From positions 1-64,000 of the forward strand of contig JACMOC010000029.1 of NCBI GenBank assembly GCA_014378195.1: a stretch of DNA of 64,000 bases, in the 5' to 3' direction. How positions within the stretch are numbered: position 1 is the stretch's first letter; each line of letters begins with the position of its first letter. Shown here one piece after another: positions 52,780 to 60,884 of this stretch. Source of the DNA: Oligoflexus sp. GTDB lineage: Bacteria; Bdellovibrionota_B; Oligoflexia; Oligoflexales; Oligoflexaceae. The notes below the pieces were generated by a model. That model searched no databases and was not told the DNA's origin. It saw only the letters and a list, made by a program, of their open reading frames with translations. A program made the translations under genes and the position numbers.

Positions 52780-53874
52780 ATGCGCGTGGCCTACGTTCAT
52801 GATTGGCTAGTGACATACCGCGGTGGCGAAAAAGTTCTGGAAGCCCTACTCGAGCTTTATCCCGAAGCGCCTGTTTATACATTGTTCTATTCGCCCGAAG
52901 CGATGCCGGAGAGCATTCGTAATCGCACGGTGTATGTTCCAAAGTGGCTTAATCGCTTGAAGCGATTGCGAAAAGCGCTGCTTCCACTCCTGCCCGCGGC
53001 GATCGAATCGCTTCCTCTTGAGGACTACGATCTCATCATCAGCACAAGTTCGTGCGTGGCTAAGGGCGTGATGGTCGGCCCTCATGCAAAACATCTTTGC
53101 TACATGCACTCGCCCATGCGTTATATATGGGACCAACGGCAGCATTATCTCGACAGAAACCGTAGTTTTTCCCCGAAAGACTTTTTGATTCACGTGCTAA
53201 GTCAGCGCCTTAGAATCTGGGATGTTTCGTCGAATAATCAAGTCGATAGCTTTATTGCCAACAGCTCTTTTGTAGCGAAGCGAATCAAGCGCTACTACGC
53301 GCGAGACTCCCGGATCATTCATCCTCCGATCGAACTTGATCGATTCTTTCCCCACGAAAACAAAGGCCGAAAGGGTGATTATTATCTGGCCGCCGGCGCC
53401 TTCGTCTCCTACAAACGATTTGATCTGGCTATCGCGGCCTGCGAAGAGTTAGGGGTGAAGCTCAAGGTCATAGGTTCGGGACCAGACGAAAAAAGGCTAC
53501 GGAAACTCGCAGGTTCCAACACCGAATTTGTGATTAAACCGAATGCTGACGAATGGGTGAAGTTATTTCAAGGCGCTAAGGCTTTGCTCTTCCCCGGTAT
53601 CGAAGATTTCGGTATCACAGCCATTGAAGCCTTGGCTGCAGGGGCGCCTTTGATCGCTTTTAGAGCCGGAGGGGCTCTTGACTTTGTCGAGCCGAATCAG
53701 ACCGGGATTTTTTTTGAACAACCAACTGTGGCTTCTCTTAAAGAGGCGATTCGTCGTTTTGAAACATTGCGTTTTGACGACGAAGTCCTCAAGAGTTTCG
53801 CTGAGCGTTTTTCGAAAAAATCTTTTTTAGAAAATATTCGCCGCGAGTTAACGGCCTTGGAAGGAAAGTCATGA
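52780..53874 (+). CDS. Glycosyltransferase family 4 (WbaZ-like)
   Basis: A 364-residue GT-B glycosyltransferase. It begins with VAYVHDWLVTYRGGEKVLEA, and the donor-binding half has RLRKLAGSNTEFV, then GAKALLFPGIEDFGITAIEA with the E-x7-E type motif, and AGGALDFVEPNQTGIFF. Such enzymes add mannose or similar sugars to lipid-linked polysaccharide. It overlaps the next gene by 4 bases (ATGA), so the two are coupled. Confidence 0.92.
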   Translation: MRVAYVHDWLVTYRGGEKVLEALLELYPEAPVYTLFYSPEAMPESIRNRTVYVPKWLNRLKRLRKALLPLLPAAIESLPLEDYDLIISTSSCVAKGVMVGPHAKHLCYMHSPMRYIWDQRQHYLDRNRSFSPKDFLIHVLSQRLRIWDVSSNNQVDSFIANSSFVAKRIKRYYARDSRIIHPPIELDRFFPHENKGRKGDYYLAAGAFVSYKRFDLAIAACEELGVKLKVIGSGPDEKRLRKLAGSNTEFVIKPNADEWVKLFQGAKALLFPGIEDFGITAIEALAAGAPLIAFRAGGALDFVEPNQTGIFFEQPTVASLKEAIRRFETLRFDDEVLKSFAERFSKKSFLENIRRELTALEGKS

Positions 53875-55280
53875 GTCCTAGACATTCCCAGTCACTGTCC
53901 GTCCTGATGATCACATCCGATATCTTGATGGCAGCCGTCGCCTGGTGCCTCGCTTACCTATTCCGCTTTCATACGGCGATGGATATTCCTCTCGGTGTGC
54001 CGCCGGTGGGTCTCTATATCAAGATCATTCCCTTCGTTCTTGTCATCTGGATCTTCACGGCTCTGGCTACCGGCCTCTTTAAGCGAACCGGGCGTTATGC
54101 TAGCCCATTGCTTGAAGCCTTCGATCTTATCCCAACTTCCTTGATCGCCTTGCTGGCTTTGATTGCATTCACGTATTTCTACGCCGAATATCGTTATTCA
54201 CGTATTACTCTTATCTTTTTTGGTGTGCTTCAACCGGTTTGCATACTCGGCGGCCGCTACCTCGTGCGTGTCATCTATCGCTGGTATCAAAATCATCAGG
54301 AGCCACGGCAGCTCCTAATTATCGCTCGGGGTTATGGACTTCTTCAGGCGCTTACTGTTTTGCGCGCTATGCATCCGCTTGTTAAACCTCTAGTGCTGCT
54401 CCCCGGCACGGATGATAAGAGTGCAGACGAATCTATCGCGTTGGAACGTGGTCTCAATCTTGTGAAAGAACCAATCGATTGGACGCAATTCTTTCTTGAT
54501 CAACCCACTCATTCACTGCTCATAGCCTTGCCAACGGCGCAAGCGTCGTTTATCGATACGCACCTGGAATCGATTGCCATGCAGGTGTCGGAGATAAAAA
54601 TCATTCCCGACATTGCCCGTTTCACCAAATTGAACCCTGGCATCGAACTCCTCGAAGGTTTGCCGCTCATCAGCGTTCATGAAAGCCCTCTAGCGGGATC
54701 TAATCTACTTGCGAAACGACTTATGGATATGCTCGGAGCAACGGTTGCTTTGATAATCTTCAGCCCTGTGATGCTGGCAATCGCCGTGTTTGTTCGCATG
54801 ACTTCACCGGGGCCTGTTTTTTATAAGCAGGAACGAATGGGGCTGGATGGTTCGTCTTTTCAATGTCTCAAATTCCGATCGATGCCGGTTGACGTCGAAA
54901 AACACACCGGTGCGGTCTGGGCCCAAGCAGGTGATAACCGCGCAACTCCTCTCGGTAACTTCCTTCGGCGCACGAGTCTCGACGAACTTCCGCAATTCAT
55001 CAATGTTTTAATGGGAGATATGAGTCTGGTAGGGCCGCGTCCGGAACGGCCCGTGTTTGTAAAGCAGTTCCGTAAAGAGATCTCGGGCTACATGCTGAGA
55101 CACAAAGTGAAAACAGGCATGACGGGCTGGGCGCAGGTCAATGGATGGCGGGGCAGCACGAGTATAGAAAAACGAATCGAATGTGATTTGTATTACATTC
55201 AGAACTGGTCTATCTGGCTCGATATTAAAATCCTGTTCATGACTATCGACGAAGTCCTGCGCGGGAAAAACGCATATTAG
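53871..55280 (+). CDS. Undecaprenyl-phosphate sugar phosphotransferase (WcaJ/WbaP type)
   Basis: A 469-residue polyprenyl-phosphate hexose-1-phosphate transferase. The N-terminus has four membrane helices and a CoA-binding-like middle domain. The C-terminal catalytic domain has [52 protein letters not shown] and [15 protein letters not shown]. It starts synthesis of capsule, exopolysaccharide or O-antigen units by loading the first sugar. It is coupled to the upstream glycosyltransferase. The ligase/polymerase-like gene at 1981 could act in the same route. Confidence 0.94.
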   Translation: MSPRHSQSLSVLMITSDILMAAVAWCLAYLFRFHTAMDIPLGVPPVGLYIKIIPFVLVIWIFTALATGLFKRTGRYASPLLEAFDLIPTSLIALLALIAFTYFYAEYRYSRITLIFFGVLQPVCILGGRYLVRVIYRWYQNHQEPRQLLIIARGYGLLQALTVLRAMHPLVKPLVLLPGTDDKSADESIALERGLNLVKEPIDWTQFFLDQPTHSLLIALPTAQASFIDTHLESIAMQVSEIKIIPDIARFTKLNPGIELLEGLPLISVHESPLAGSNLLAKRLMDMLGATVALIIFSPVMLAIAVFVRMTSPGPVFYKQERMGLDGSSFQCLKFRSMPVDVEKHTGAVWAQAGDNRATPLGNFLRRTSLDELPQFINVLMGDMSLVGPRPERPVFVKQFRKEISGYMLRHKVKTGMTGWAQVNGWRGSTSIEKRIECDLYYIQNWSIWLDIKILFMTIDEVLRGKNAY

Positions 55281-55289
55281 TCTGACAAT

Positions 55290-56081
55290 CTAGAGCGGAT
55301 CAATCTCTTCCAGACCTATATTGAGTACATCAGCTGCAACGGAAGCGACAGGTGGCCCCTCGTCGGAATGTTCGACAGAATCTATCTTCGATCGTGTCAG
55401 TGACGTCACGCGAAACACTGCACCCGGTGCAAAAATAACTTCTTGCTCCTGAGGCAGCTCAGCGAAGCGGCTTACGTCGACGGCCGTTTTGGATTGAATC
55501 ACATAACGCAAAAGCATTTGTTTAGAGTCGGGTATCGCAAAATTGAGAGTGGCATTGGAAGTGGCACTGAGAAACGGTGTTTCTAAAATGATGTTATTGA
55601 CCTTGTAGGTATCAAGGAAAAGCGGGAGTTTATCAGCCGATGCGTTCTCTGATCGGTAAACGGCCCCCTTTACAGTCAGTGTCGAAAGCTTCGTCAGGGC
55701 CGACGCAGAGGCGTAAATAACATTTTGATACGTGTCCCAGTCGCTGCTTGAGCCACGTAGGGCCGCATTTATGTTTTTATAGAGGCTGCCTGTATACAAG
55801 CGCAGCGCAGCGAGCTCCGATTTTTTCACATCATAACCCTGCGTATCCAGGACACCGCCTTTGTCGGTCAAGGAATCCAAGACATTCGCATCAGCGATGT
55901 AGCCGTGCAAACGCAGAATGCAACTCTCTACCTTTTTAAAGTCATGACACGACTGAGCTCGAATGGCTTTGACGGTGGTCGAAGACTTTGCATAAGCGAC
56001 GTCGGAGCTGGCTGTGGTTCGGCAGCCAAAGAGTGGACTTACGAGGAACAGACTAAGCGAAGTAACAAAGAATCTTGGCAT
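55290..56081 (-). CDS. Lipoprotein with ADP-ribosyltransferase-like (R-S-ExE) domain
   Basis: A 263-residue lipoprotein: signal ending SPLFGC with Cys20. The body carries the order of motifs seen in arginine-type ADP-ribosyltransferases: LRLYTGSLYKNINAALRG (residues 93-110), Arg143 in AVYRSEN, the STS-like segment PFLSATSN (169-176), and Glu212-x-Glu214 in QEQEVIFAPGAVFRV. The spacing and the EVIFAPG after ExE fit the fold well. If active it would transfer ADP-ribose from NAD to a protein. Being anchored in the envelope is unusual for a toxin. It starts right after a terminator. Alternatives: an inactive ART-fold relative. Confidence 0.7.
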   Translation of the reverse strand: MPRFFVTSLSLFLVSPLFGCRTTASSDVAYAKSSTTVKAIRAQSCHDFKKVESCILRLHGYIADANVLDSLTDKGGVLDTQGYDVKKSELAALRLYTGSLYKNINAALRGSSSDWDTYQNVIYASASALTKLSTLTVKGAVYRSENASADKLPLFLDTYKVNNIILETPFLSATSNATLNFAIPDSKQMLLRYVIQSKTAVDVSRFAELPQEQEVIFAPGAVFRVTSLTRSKIDSVEHSDEGPPVASVAADVLNIGLEEIDPL

Positions 56082-56093
56082 TCGTACTCCTCC

Positions 56094-56124
56094 AAAAAAA
56101 GCCGGAGGGGAAATTCCTCCAGCT
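56094..56124 (-). terminator. Terminator between the metalloprotease and ADP-ribosyltransferase-like genes
   Basis: On the minus strand, arms AGCTGGAGG (56124-56116) and CCTCCGGCT (56108-56100), with one G-T pair and a 7-base loop, followed by seven T. The T run ends exactly at the GGAGGAG ribosome binding site of the next gene, so readthrough may decide that gene's expression. Confidence 0.85.
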
Positions 56125-56183
56125 TCTTTACTGTATCAAAAATTTTCTCTAAACGTTTCTCTAAGTTGTAAGCTCGGTATCGA

Positions 56184-56792
56184 TTAAGTCAGTGGAGCTG
56201 GCGTTACACCCAAGTAGCTACGAACGTATGCAAAGTAACTGGCAAAGTCGATCGTGCGTGTGTAGTGGTCCGGGATGCTTTTGTACATGACGTTTGACAT
56301 GTCAGCGCTATGATTCAATTCCATTCCGTGACCAACTTCATGACAGAACAAGTGGTAGAGGTGTTTGTAAGCATCTGACTTCTTGTTTTTCATGCCGGCA
56401 AGTTTGCCTTCGAAGTTCGCCGAATCGAACTCAAGAGCCATCGAATGATAAACAGTAATGTCTTGTTGACTGCCGGTCGCGGCAATCTTGTTTTTCTGCT
56501 GCTCAGTCGTGATCCACTGACCAAGACCTAACTTGGAACCGCCATCATCCTTGAGGTTCGCTACAAAGCTGATCTTGGAATTTGCGTCGTCTTTATTGTC
56601 GACAACTGTCAAAGCTTTGCCACCAACATCTTTATTGTACTGAGCGGCAAGTTCAACGATAGCGGCTTTCAATTCTGGATCGCCGTTATCAACATAGAGA
56701 CGAAAATCCTTAACCTGGTGAACTTTATACTGCTTACAGCCTACGAGGGAAAAGAGAGAAACCACTGCCATCAAACGAACTAACTTGTGCAT
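56184..56792 (-). CDS. Matrixin-like zinc metalloprotease lipoprotein
   Basis: A 202-residue lipoprotein (signal ending SLVGC, Cys19). The catalytic motif is HEVGHGMELNH (His151, Glu152, His155, His161), of the metzincin HExxHxxxxxH type, with a Met-turn in SNVMY (Met169). The Gly at position 8 of the strict metzincin motif is Glu here. The length fits a bare catalytic domain anchored to the envelope. ATG 56792 is preferred over 56810 because GAGGT lies nine bases upstream. The next gene on this strand is the ADP-ribosyltransferase-like lipoprotein. Confidence 0.82.
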   Translation of the reverse strand: MHKLVRLMAVVSLFSLVGCKQYKVHQVKDFRLYVDNGDPELKAAIVELAAQYNKDVGGKALTVVDNKDDANSKISFVANLKDDGGSKLGLGQWITTEQQKNKIAATGSQQDITVYHSMALEFDSANFEGKLAGMKNKKSDAYKHLYHLFCHEVGHGMELNHSADMSNVMYKSIPDHYTRTIDFASYFAYVRSYLGVTPAPLT

Positions 56793-57173
56793 CGTATACA
56801 ACCTCAACAACAGCTATGAGTCCAACAAGGAAAAGAATGAGAACTGCTTACTCTCTTGCAATCGATATGCCAATTTGAGTCGATAGTAAGAGTTTAAGTT
56901 TTAATCATTCTTTCCAGTGGCTTATACTAAGTATCTGAAAGTGTTGAGTAATATTGATCGAGTTCCCGATGAACATGCTGAGGGCGGTATAGATGTCCCG
57001 GCAAAGATTACCGAGCCACTTTTTCCTAATTAATTAAGTCAAATGGTTCTGAGTGCTTAGGGTGTTAAACGCAAGAGACTAGGCAAGAAAGTTCTGACGT
57101 GGGTTAAAAATTGCCCTGCTTTCACCGATCTAGAATGTGCTCCGCGTTTAAACGTCTAAGTAAGGATTCGATC
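56793..57173. other. Intergenic region between divergent genes
   Basis: About 380 bases, AT-rich in the middle, between the metalloprotease and the OmpR-type regulator. A frame of the regulator extends to 57111 but has no ribosome binding site. No RNA gene or convincing promoter box is seen. Confidence 0.4.
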
Positions 57174-57893
57174 ATGAAAGGTCTTCCAGGCGATGCCTAT
57201 ACTGTCACACTCGATGACGATCAGTTGGTTCATCAGATAATAGAACGTTCTACCAAAGTCCGTACGGTAGGCATTCGCAGCTCCGAAGAGCTTTTATCGC
57301 GATTAGAAGAACTGCATCCCATCGCCGTTTTTGTCGATATCGACTTCACAGGCAATAAATCAGGTCTCGACATCATTCCAAGTATCCGTCAGGCTTGGCC
57401 CTTCTGCCCCATCATGGTCGTGACGGACACGCCGACTGAAATTACGATAGTTCGGGCGCTCAATTCCGGCGCTGATGACTTTATTCGTAAACCTCTGATC
57501 CCCGATGAAGTGAATGCCCGATTTAAGCTCAGAATTAACGATGCTGCCCAAAAAGCTGCCAAAGAAGTTGTCGTTTTTGGCGACATCACCATCGACTCCG
57601 CTCATCGCACGGTTGAAGGCCCGCTTGGCAAACGTTTCGCTTCCCCCATAGAAATCAATCTCCTCGCCTGCTTAGCAAACACCGAAGGTTCGATCGTCGA
57701 GAAAGACGGCCTGAAAATGCGTTGCTGGGGCCAAATCAAAGTGACGGACAATGCCCTTCACCGAAAGCTCCATGCAGTTCGTCAGCTTCTTCGTGATGTA
57801 TCAAGTGGTGTTGTGATTGAGACTAAATACGGTGTAGGATTCTATTTGAAAGACCTTGGTACTGATTACCAAGAGTTGGACGTAGCATCTTAA
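57174..57893 (+). CDS. OmpR/PhoB-family response regulator
   Basis: A 239-residue regulator. The receiver spans about 7-120: TVTLDDDQL, phosphoacceptor Asp in AVFVDIDFTG, and Lys in FIRKPLIPDE. The C-terminal winged helix (about 135-235) has RTVEGPLGKRFASPIEINLL, ALHRKLHAVRQLLRDV and IETKYGVGFYL, typical of OmpR DNA-binding domains. ATG 57174 is chosen: TAAGGA lies eight bases upstream. The HPt gene follows 17 bases later, suggesting they form an output branch of a phosphorelay. Confidence 0.92.
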   Translation: MKGLPGDAYTVTLDDDQLVHQIIERSTKVRTVGIRSSEELLSRLEELHPIAVFVDIDFTGNKSGLDIIPSIRQAWPFCPIMVVTDTPTEITIVRALNSGADDFIRKPLIPDEVNARFKLRINDAAQKAAKEVVVFGDITIDSAHRTVEGPLGKRFASPIEINLLACLANTEGSIVEKDGLKMRCWGQIKVTDNALHRKLHAVRQLLRDVSSGVVIETKYGVGFYLKDLGTDYQELDVAS

Positions 57894-57910
57894 TGTGTTG
57901 AGGAGGGATC

Positions 57911-58300
57911 ATGAGAGGTGGCGACATTTCGGCCGACCCGGTCCCATTGATCGATCATGCTAAATTAGACGCTGTTAAAGAGCTCGCTGAGCCTGGAGAT
58001 GCCGACGGCTTCTTCAAGGACCTCGTCGAGCTCTTTTTTAGTCGAGTTCCCATGTTGATTGGAGAGATGGTTGACGCTAACCAAAAAGGTGATCCGTCCG
58101 CCATTTCCAGGAGTGCCCATACACTCAAAGGCACTGCCGGTAATCTCGGAGCAATCCGAGTGATGAAATTAGCCGAAAGCCTCGAACTCGAAAGTCGTGC
58201 CGGCAAGCTTGATCTGGTGCCAAAGCTCTTGACGGACATCGAATCCGCGTATCGGCTCTCCAAAGTCGAACTCGAAAACAATATGACGATTCCCTACTAG
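57911..58300 (+). CDS. HPt phosphotransfer protein
   Basis: A 129-residue HPt domain with the phosphorylated His in RSAHTLKGTAGNLGA (near residue 65), flanked by FFKDLVELFFSRVPMLIGEM and MKLAESLELESRAGK helices. It follows the OmpR-type regulator by 17 bases with GAGGAGGG as ribosome binding site. A kinase is not adjacent; the hybrid kinase at 22083 is the only one in the window. A very strong hairpin follows. Confidence 0.93.
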   Translation: MRGGDISADPVPLIDHAKLDAVKELAEPGDADGFFKDLVELFFSRVPMLIGEMVDANQKGDPSAISRSAHTLKGTAGNLGAIRVMKLAESLELESRAGKLDLVPKLLTDIESAYRLSKVELENNMTIPY

Positions 58301-58340
58301 TTGCAGTCTTAAATTGCTGCTTATTGTTTCGCCTTGTTTT

Positions 58341-58392
58341 GGCCTCCCAGCTAAGATAGTCACGAAAGTGTGACTATCTTAGCTGGGGGCCT
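58341..58392 (+). promoter_or_regulatory. Strong hairpin between HPt gene and hutG, covering the hutG ribosome binding site
   Basis: A perfect 18-base inverted repeat (CCCAGCTAAGATAGTCAC at 58346-58363; its complement at 58370-58387) with a 6-base loop. GGCC/GGCC extends it with a one-base bulge to about 58341-58392. The GGGGG that should bind the ribosome for ATG 58394 is in the right arm. No T run follows, so this is not a classical terminator on the plus strand. Confidence 0.7.
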
Positions 58393-58393
58393 T

Positions 58394-59197
58394 ATGGAAC
58401 GACTTCCTTACGAAACTTTTCTGCCCAAAGAATGGCGAATTCCCGTCATCATCAGCGCTCCTCATGTCGGGACCGAACTGCCTTTTGCGATCAAAGACAA
58501 GCTCGACGAAACGCTCGCGAATCAACTCCCTGATACGGATTGGTTTGTCGACGAGTTGTATGATTTTGCTTCGGAAATGGGCGCCGTGCTGGTCAAGGCC
58601 CGTTACAGTCGTTATGTGATAGATCTCAATCGCCCCGTCGACGGCCCGACCCTTTACACGGATAATCGACGTCAGACCGAGGCTATCCCGAGCACAAGTT
58701 TTGAGGGTGTGCCGCTCTATAAAGATGGCTATCAAGTCGATGAAGCCGAACGCATGCGTCGTATTGAGCTTTATTATCGGCCTTATTATGACGAGCTTCA
58801 CGCGCACATTGAGCGGGGGCTCGAAGAGTTCGGCAAAATACTACTCTGGGACGCTCATTCCATCAAACGTCTGGTGCGGTCGATACAGGCTGAACCCTTC
58901 CCTGATTTGATGTTAGGGGATCGTGACGGGCATACAGCGGCTCCTGAGCTCGTTGAACGTGCCTTGGCCGAGCTCAAGGCGTCACCTTACTCTGTGGCTT
59001 ACAACACCCCCTTTAAAGGCGGACAGATCACGCGTTTTCATGGCCATTCAGTGCCGGGTCTCTATGCCATGCAGCTTGAGATGTCTCAGGATATCTATAT
59101 GACCGATGGATTTCTCGATCAGCAAAAAGCAGGTCTCTTAAAACCTGTTTTGAAAAGAACGTTACTCTCACTGGCTGAAGGGATGAAAATGCTATGA
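58394..59197 (+). CDS. hutG: N-formylglutamate amidohydrolase HutG
   Basis: HutG hydrolyses N-formylglutamate to glutamate and formate, the last step of the five-step histidine degradation route. The 267-residue protein has the family segments IPVIISAPHVGTELPFAI, DTDWFVDELYDFASEMGA, YVIDLNRPVDG and LLWDAHSIKR, and ends with FHGHSVPGLYAMQLEMSQDI. ATG 58394 is chosen with GGGGGCCTT upstream; the frame also extends to a GTG at 58370 inside the hairpin. It overlaps hutF by 4 bases (ATGA). Confidence 0.93.
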   Translation: MERLPYETFLPKEWRIPVIISAPHVGTELPFAIKDKLDETLANQLPDTDWFVDELYDFASEMGAVLVKARYSRYVIDLNRPVDGPTLYTDNRRQTEAIPSTSFEGVPLYKDGYQVDEAERMRRIELYYRPYYDELHAHIERGLEEFGKILLWDAHSIKRLVRSIQAEPFPDLMLGDRDGHTAAPELVERALAELKASPYSVAYNTPFKGGQITRFHGHSVPGLYAMQLEMSQDIYMTDGFLDQQKAGLLKPVLKRTLLSLAEGMKML

Positions 59198-60582
59198 AAT
59201 GGCTGAAATTCAAAGCGGCTTATGTCGAGGGAGCTTGGGTTAGTCCTTTTTTCATACAGGTTGATGACGAAGGGATGATCAACGCCACGTCAGCGACAAG
59301 TCCACAGGGAAAATGCGAGGAGCAGGATGTGTATCTGCTTCCCGGGATTCCGAATGGGCATTCCCATTCGTTTCAATATGTGATGAGCGGATTGTCAGAA
59401 CGCGTCCTTCCCGGCCGAACCAACGATGACTTTTGGTTTTGGCGTGAGCAGATGTATAAACTTGCGAACCACATAGAACTCGACGAACTCCTTTCAGTCA
59501 CGACTCAGCTTTATATGGGCATGATGGAACAAGGTTACACGTCGGTTACGGAATTCCATTATCTGCATCATGATCACGCCGGCAAGGGCTTTGCGCGAGC
59601 GACGCAGGTTGCGGAGGTCATCATGGAAGCCGCGCAGCAAGCAGGTCTTCATTTGACTTTGGTTCCGGTCTATTACAACCAGGCTGCCCCGAAGGTGCCG
59701 ATCAAACCCCAGCAAAAACGTTTTTATTTTGCGTCCCCTGATAACTACCTGTCTTTCATAGAGCAGACTGTAGCCGTCGCCAACGCAAACTACACAGACG
59801 TCCTCGTGGGGTATGGAGTGCACTCGCTTCGAGCTGCTCCTCTTGATGACATCAAGACGATTTTGAGCACGCCCTGGACCAAGGGGCCCGCGCATTTTCA
59901 TGCGTCCGAACAAACGGCAGACGTGGATAGTTTCGTGGCCGCTTACAAAGTGCGGCCGATTGATTGGCTTGCCGATAATGTGCCATTGAGCAGTCATCAC
60001 AATCTGGTTCACGCTACGCATCTCACGCCCCAGGAGAGCAAAAAACTCGTGAAATCCGGGGCGACTGTCGTGCTATGCCCATCGACGGAAGCCAATCTTG
60101 GGGACGGGATCTTCCCTATCGTCGATTATCAGGCAAACGGTGGATCCTGGTGCATCGGGTCCGATTCGCAGGTTAATCTCAGTCCCTTCCGCGAAATGCA
60201 GATGCCAGAGCTCACGCAGCGCCTGCTCGACCGCAAACGAAACGTGTTCTGCAATGAAACCCAGCTTGATTCCGGAACGATCCTCTACGATCAGGCCCTT
60301 AAGGGCGGCCGGCTCGCTGTAGGGCTCCCTAAAACATCCTTTGCGGCAGGCAGTCTCCTGGAAGGGCTGCGTGTCAATCCCTACCATGACAGACTCCTGG
60401 AACGGCCATTGAGTAGCGTTCTCTCGATCATGATTTATGCACCTGAGACAAATATGATTGAGGGTGTGTATTGCAAGGGGAGCGTGCGCGTCAGCGGAGG
60501 TAGGCATGTCGGGCGAAGCGGAAACCAAGAGGCCTACATGCGCGCTACGAAGCGACTCATGCAGGCCCTGGCTACACTCTAA
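59194..60582 (+). CDS. hutF: Formimidoylglutamate deiminase HutF
   Basis: HutF deaminates N-formimino-glutamate to N-formylglutamate, the substrate of HutG. The 462-residue amidohydrolase has the metal site LLPGIPNGHSHSFQYVMSG, then RTNDDFWFWREQMYKLA and YTSVTEFHYLHHDHAG, and later HFHASEQTADVD and HATHLTPQE. The Asp of the fold lies in GSDSQVNLSPF. hutG-hutF coupling fits the pathway. hutH, hutU and hutI are not in the window. Confidence 0.95.
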   Translation: MKWLKFKAAYVEGAWVSPFFIQVDDEGMINATSATSPQGKCEEQDVYLLPGIPNGHSHSFQYVMSGLSERVLPGRTNDDFWFWREQMYKLANHIELDELLSVTTQLYMGMMEQGYTSVTEFHYLHHDHAGKGFARATQVAEVIMEAAQQAGLHLTLVPVYYNQAAPKVPIKPQQKRFYFASPDNYLSFIEQTVAVANANYTDVLVGYGVHSLRAAPLDDIKTILSTPWTKGPAHFHASEQTADVDSFVAAYKVRPIDWLADNVPLSSHHNLVHATHLTPQESKKLVKSGATVVLCPSTEANLGDGIFPIVDYQANGGSWCIGSDSQVNLSPFREMQMPELTQRLLDRKRNVFCNETQLDSGTILYDQALKGGRLAVGLPKTSFAAGSLLEGLRVNPYHDRLLERPLSSVLSIMIYAPETNMIEGVYCKGSVRVSGGRHVGRSGNQEAYMRATKRLMQALATL

Positions 60583-60596
60583 AGACTTGGATTCCA

Positions 60597-60854
60597 TTAC
60601 TTGACCAAGGATTTCACGGCCGCTTTTGAATCTTTCAATTGCGGCTTGAAGTTGGCTCGAAGCTTCACCAGGTTGGTGAGGCTTTGTTTGTTTCGGCCTT
60701 GAAGAAAGAACCCGGAGGGCGCTTTCATCTTGCCGTCGATCATCGTCGAATCGAAGTCTATCGTTGTATGATACTGAGGTTCGGCATCCTTGGCCCAGGC
60801 GGCCGAGGAAACGAGGGCTAGGTTCATCATAACGAGACAAAACAGTATTTTCAT
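60597..60854 (-). CDS. Small secreted protein of the TPR operon
   Basis: An 85-residue protein with a signal peptide (about 22 residues, ending AAWAKD). The mature part reads TTIDFDSTMIDGKMKAPSGF then FLQGRNKQSLTNLVKLRANF. I recognise no Pfam family; small proteins with a 'DG...P.gF.L' pattern occur beside TPR genes in the gliding-motility (Glt) clusters of Myxococcus and Bdellovibrio, so it may be a counterpart. This is a weak inference. ATG 60854 is preferred; 60866 is also possible. It lies 30 bases after the TPR lipoprotein gene. Confidence 0.6.
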   Translation of the reverse strand: MKILFCLVMMNLALVSSAAWAKDAEPQYHTTIDFDSTMIDGKMKAPSGFFLQGRNKQSLTNLVKLRANFKPQLKDSKAAVKSLVK

Positions 60855-60884
60855 AGCGTTGCTCATCTCTAAACGTTCTATGGC

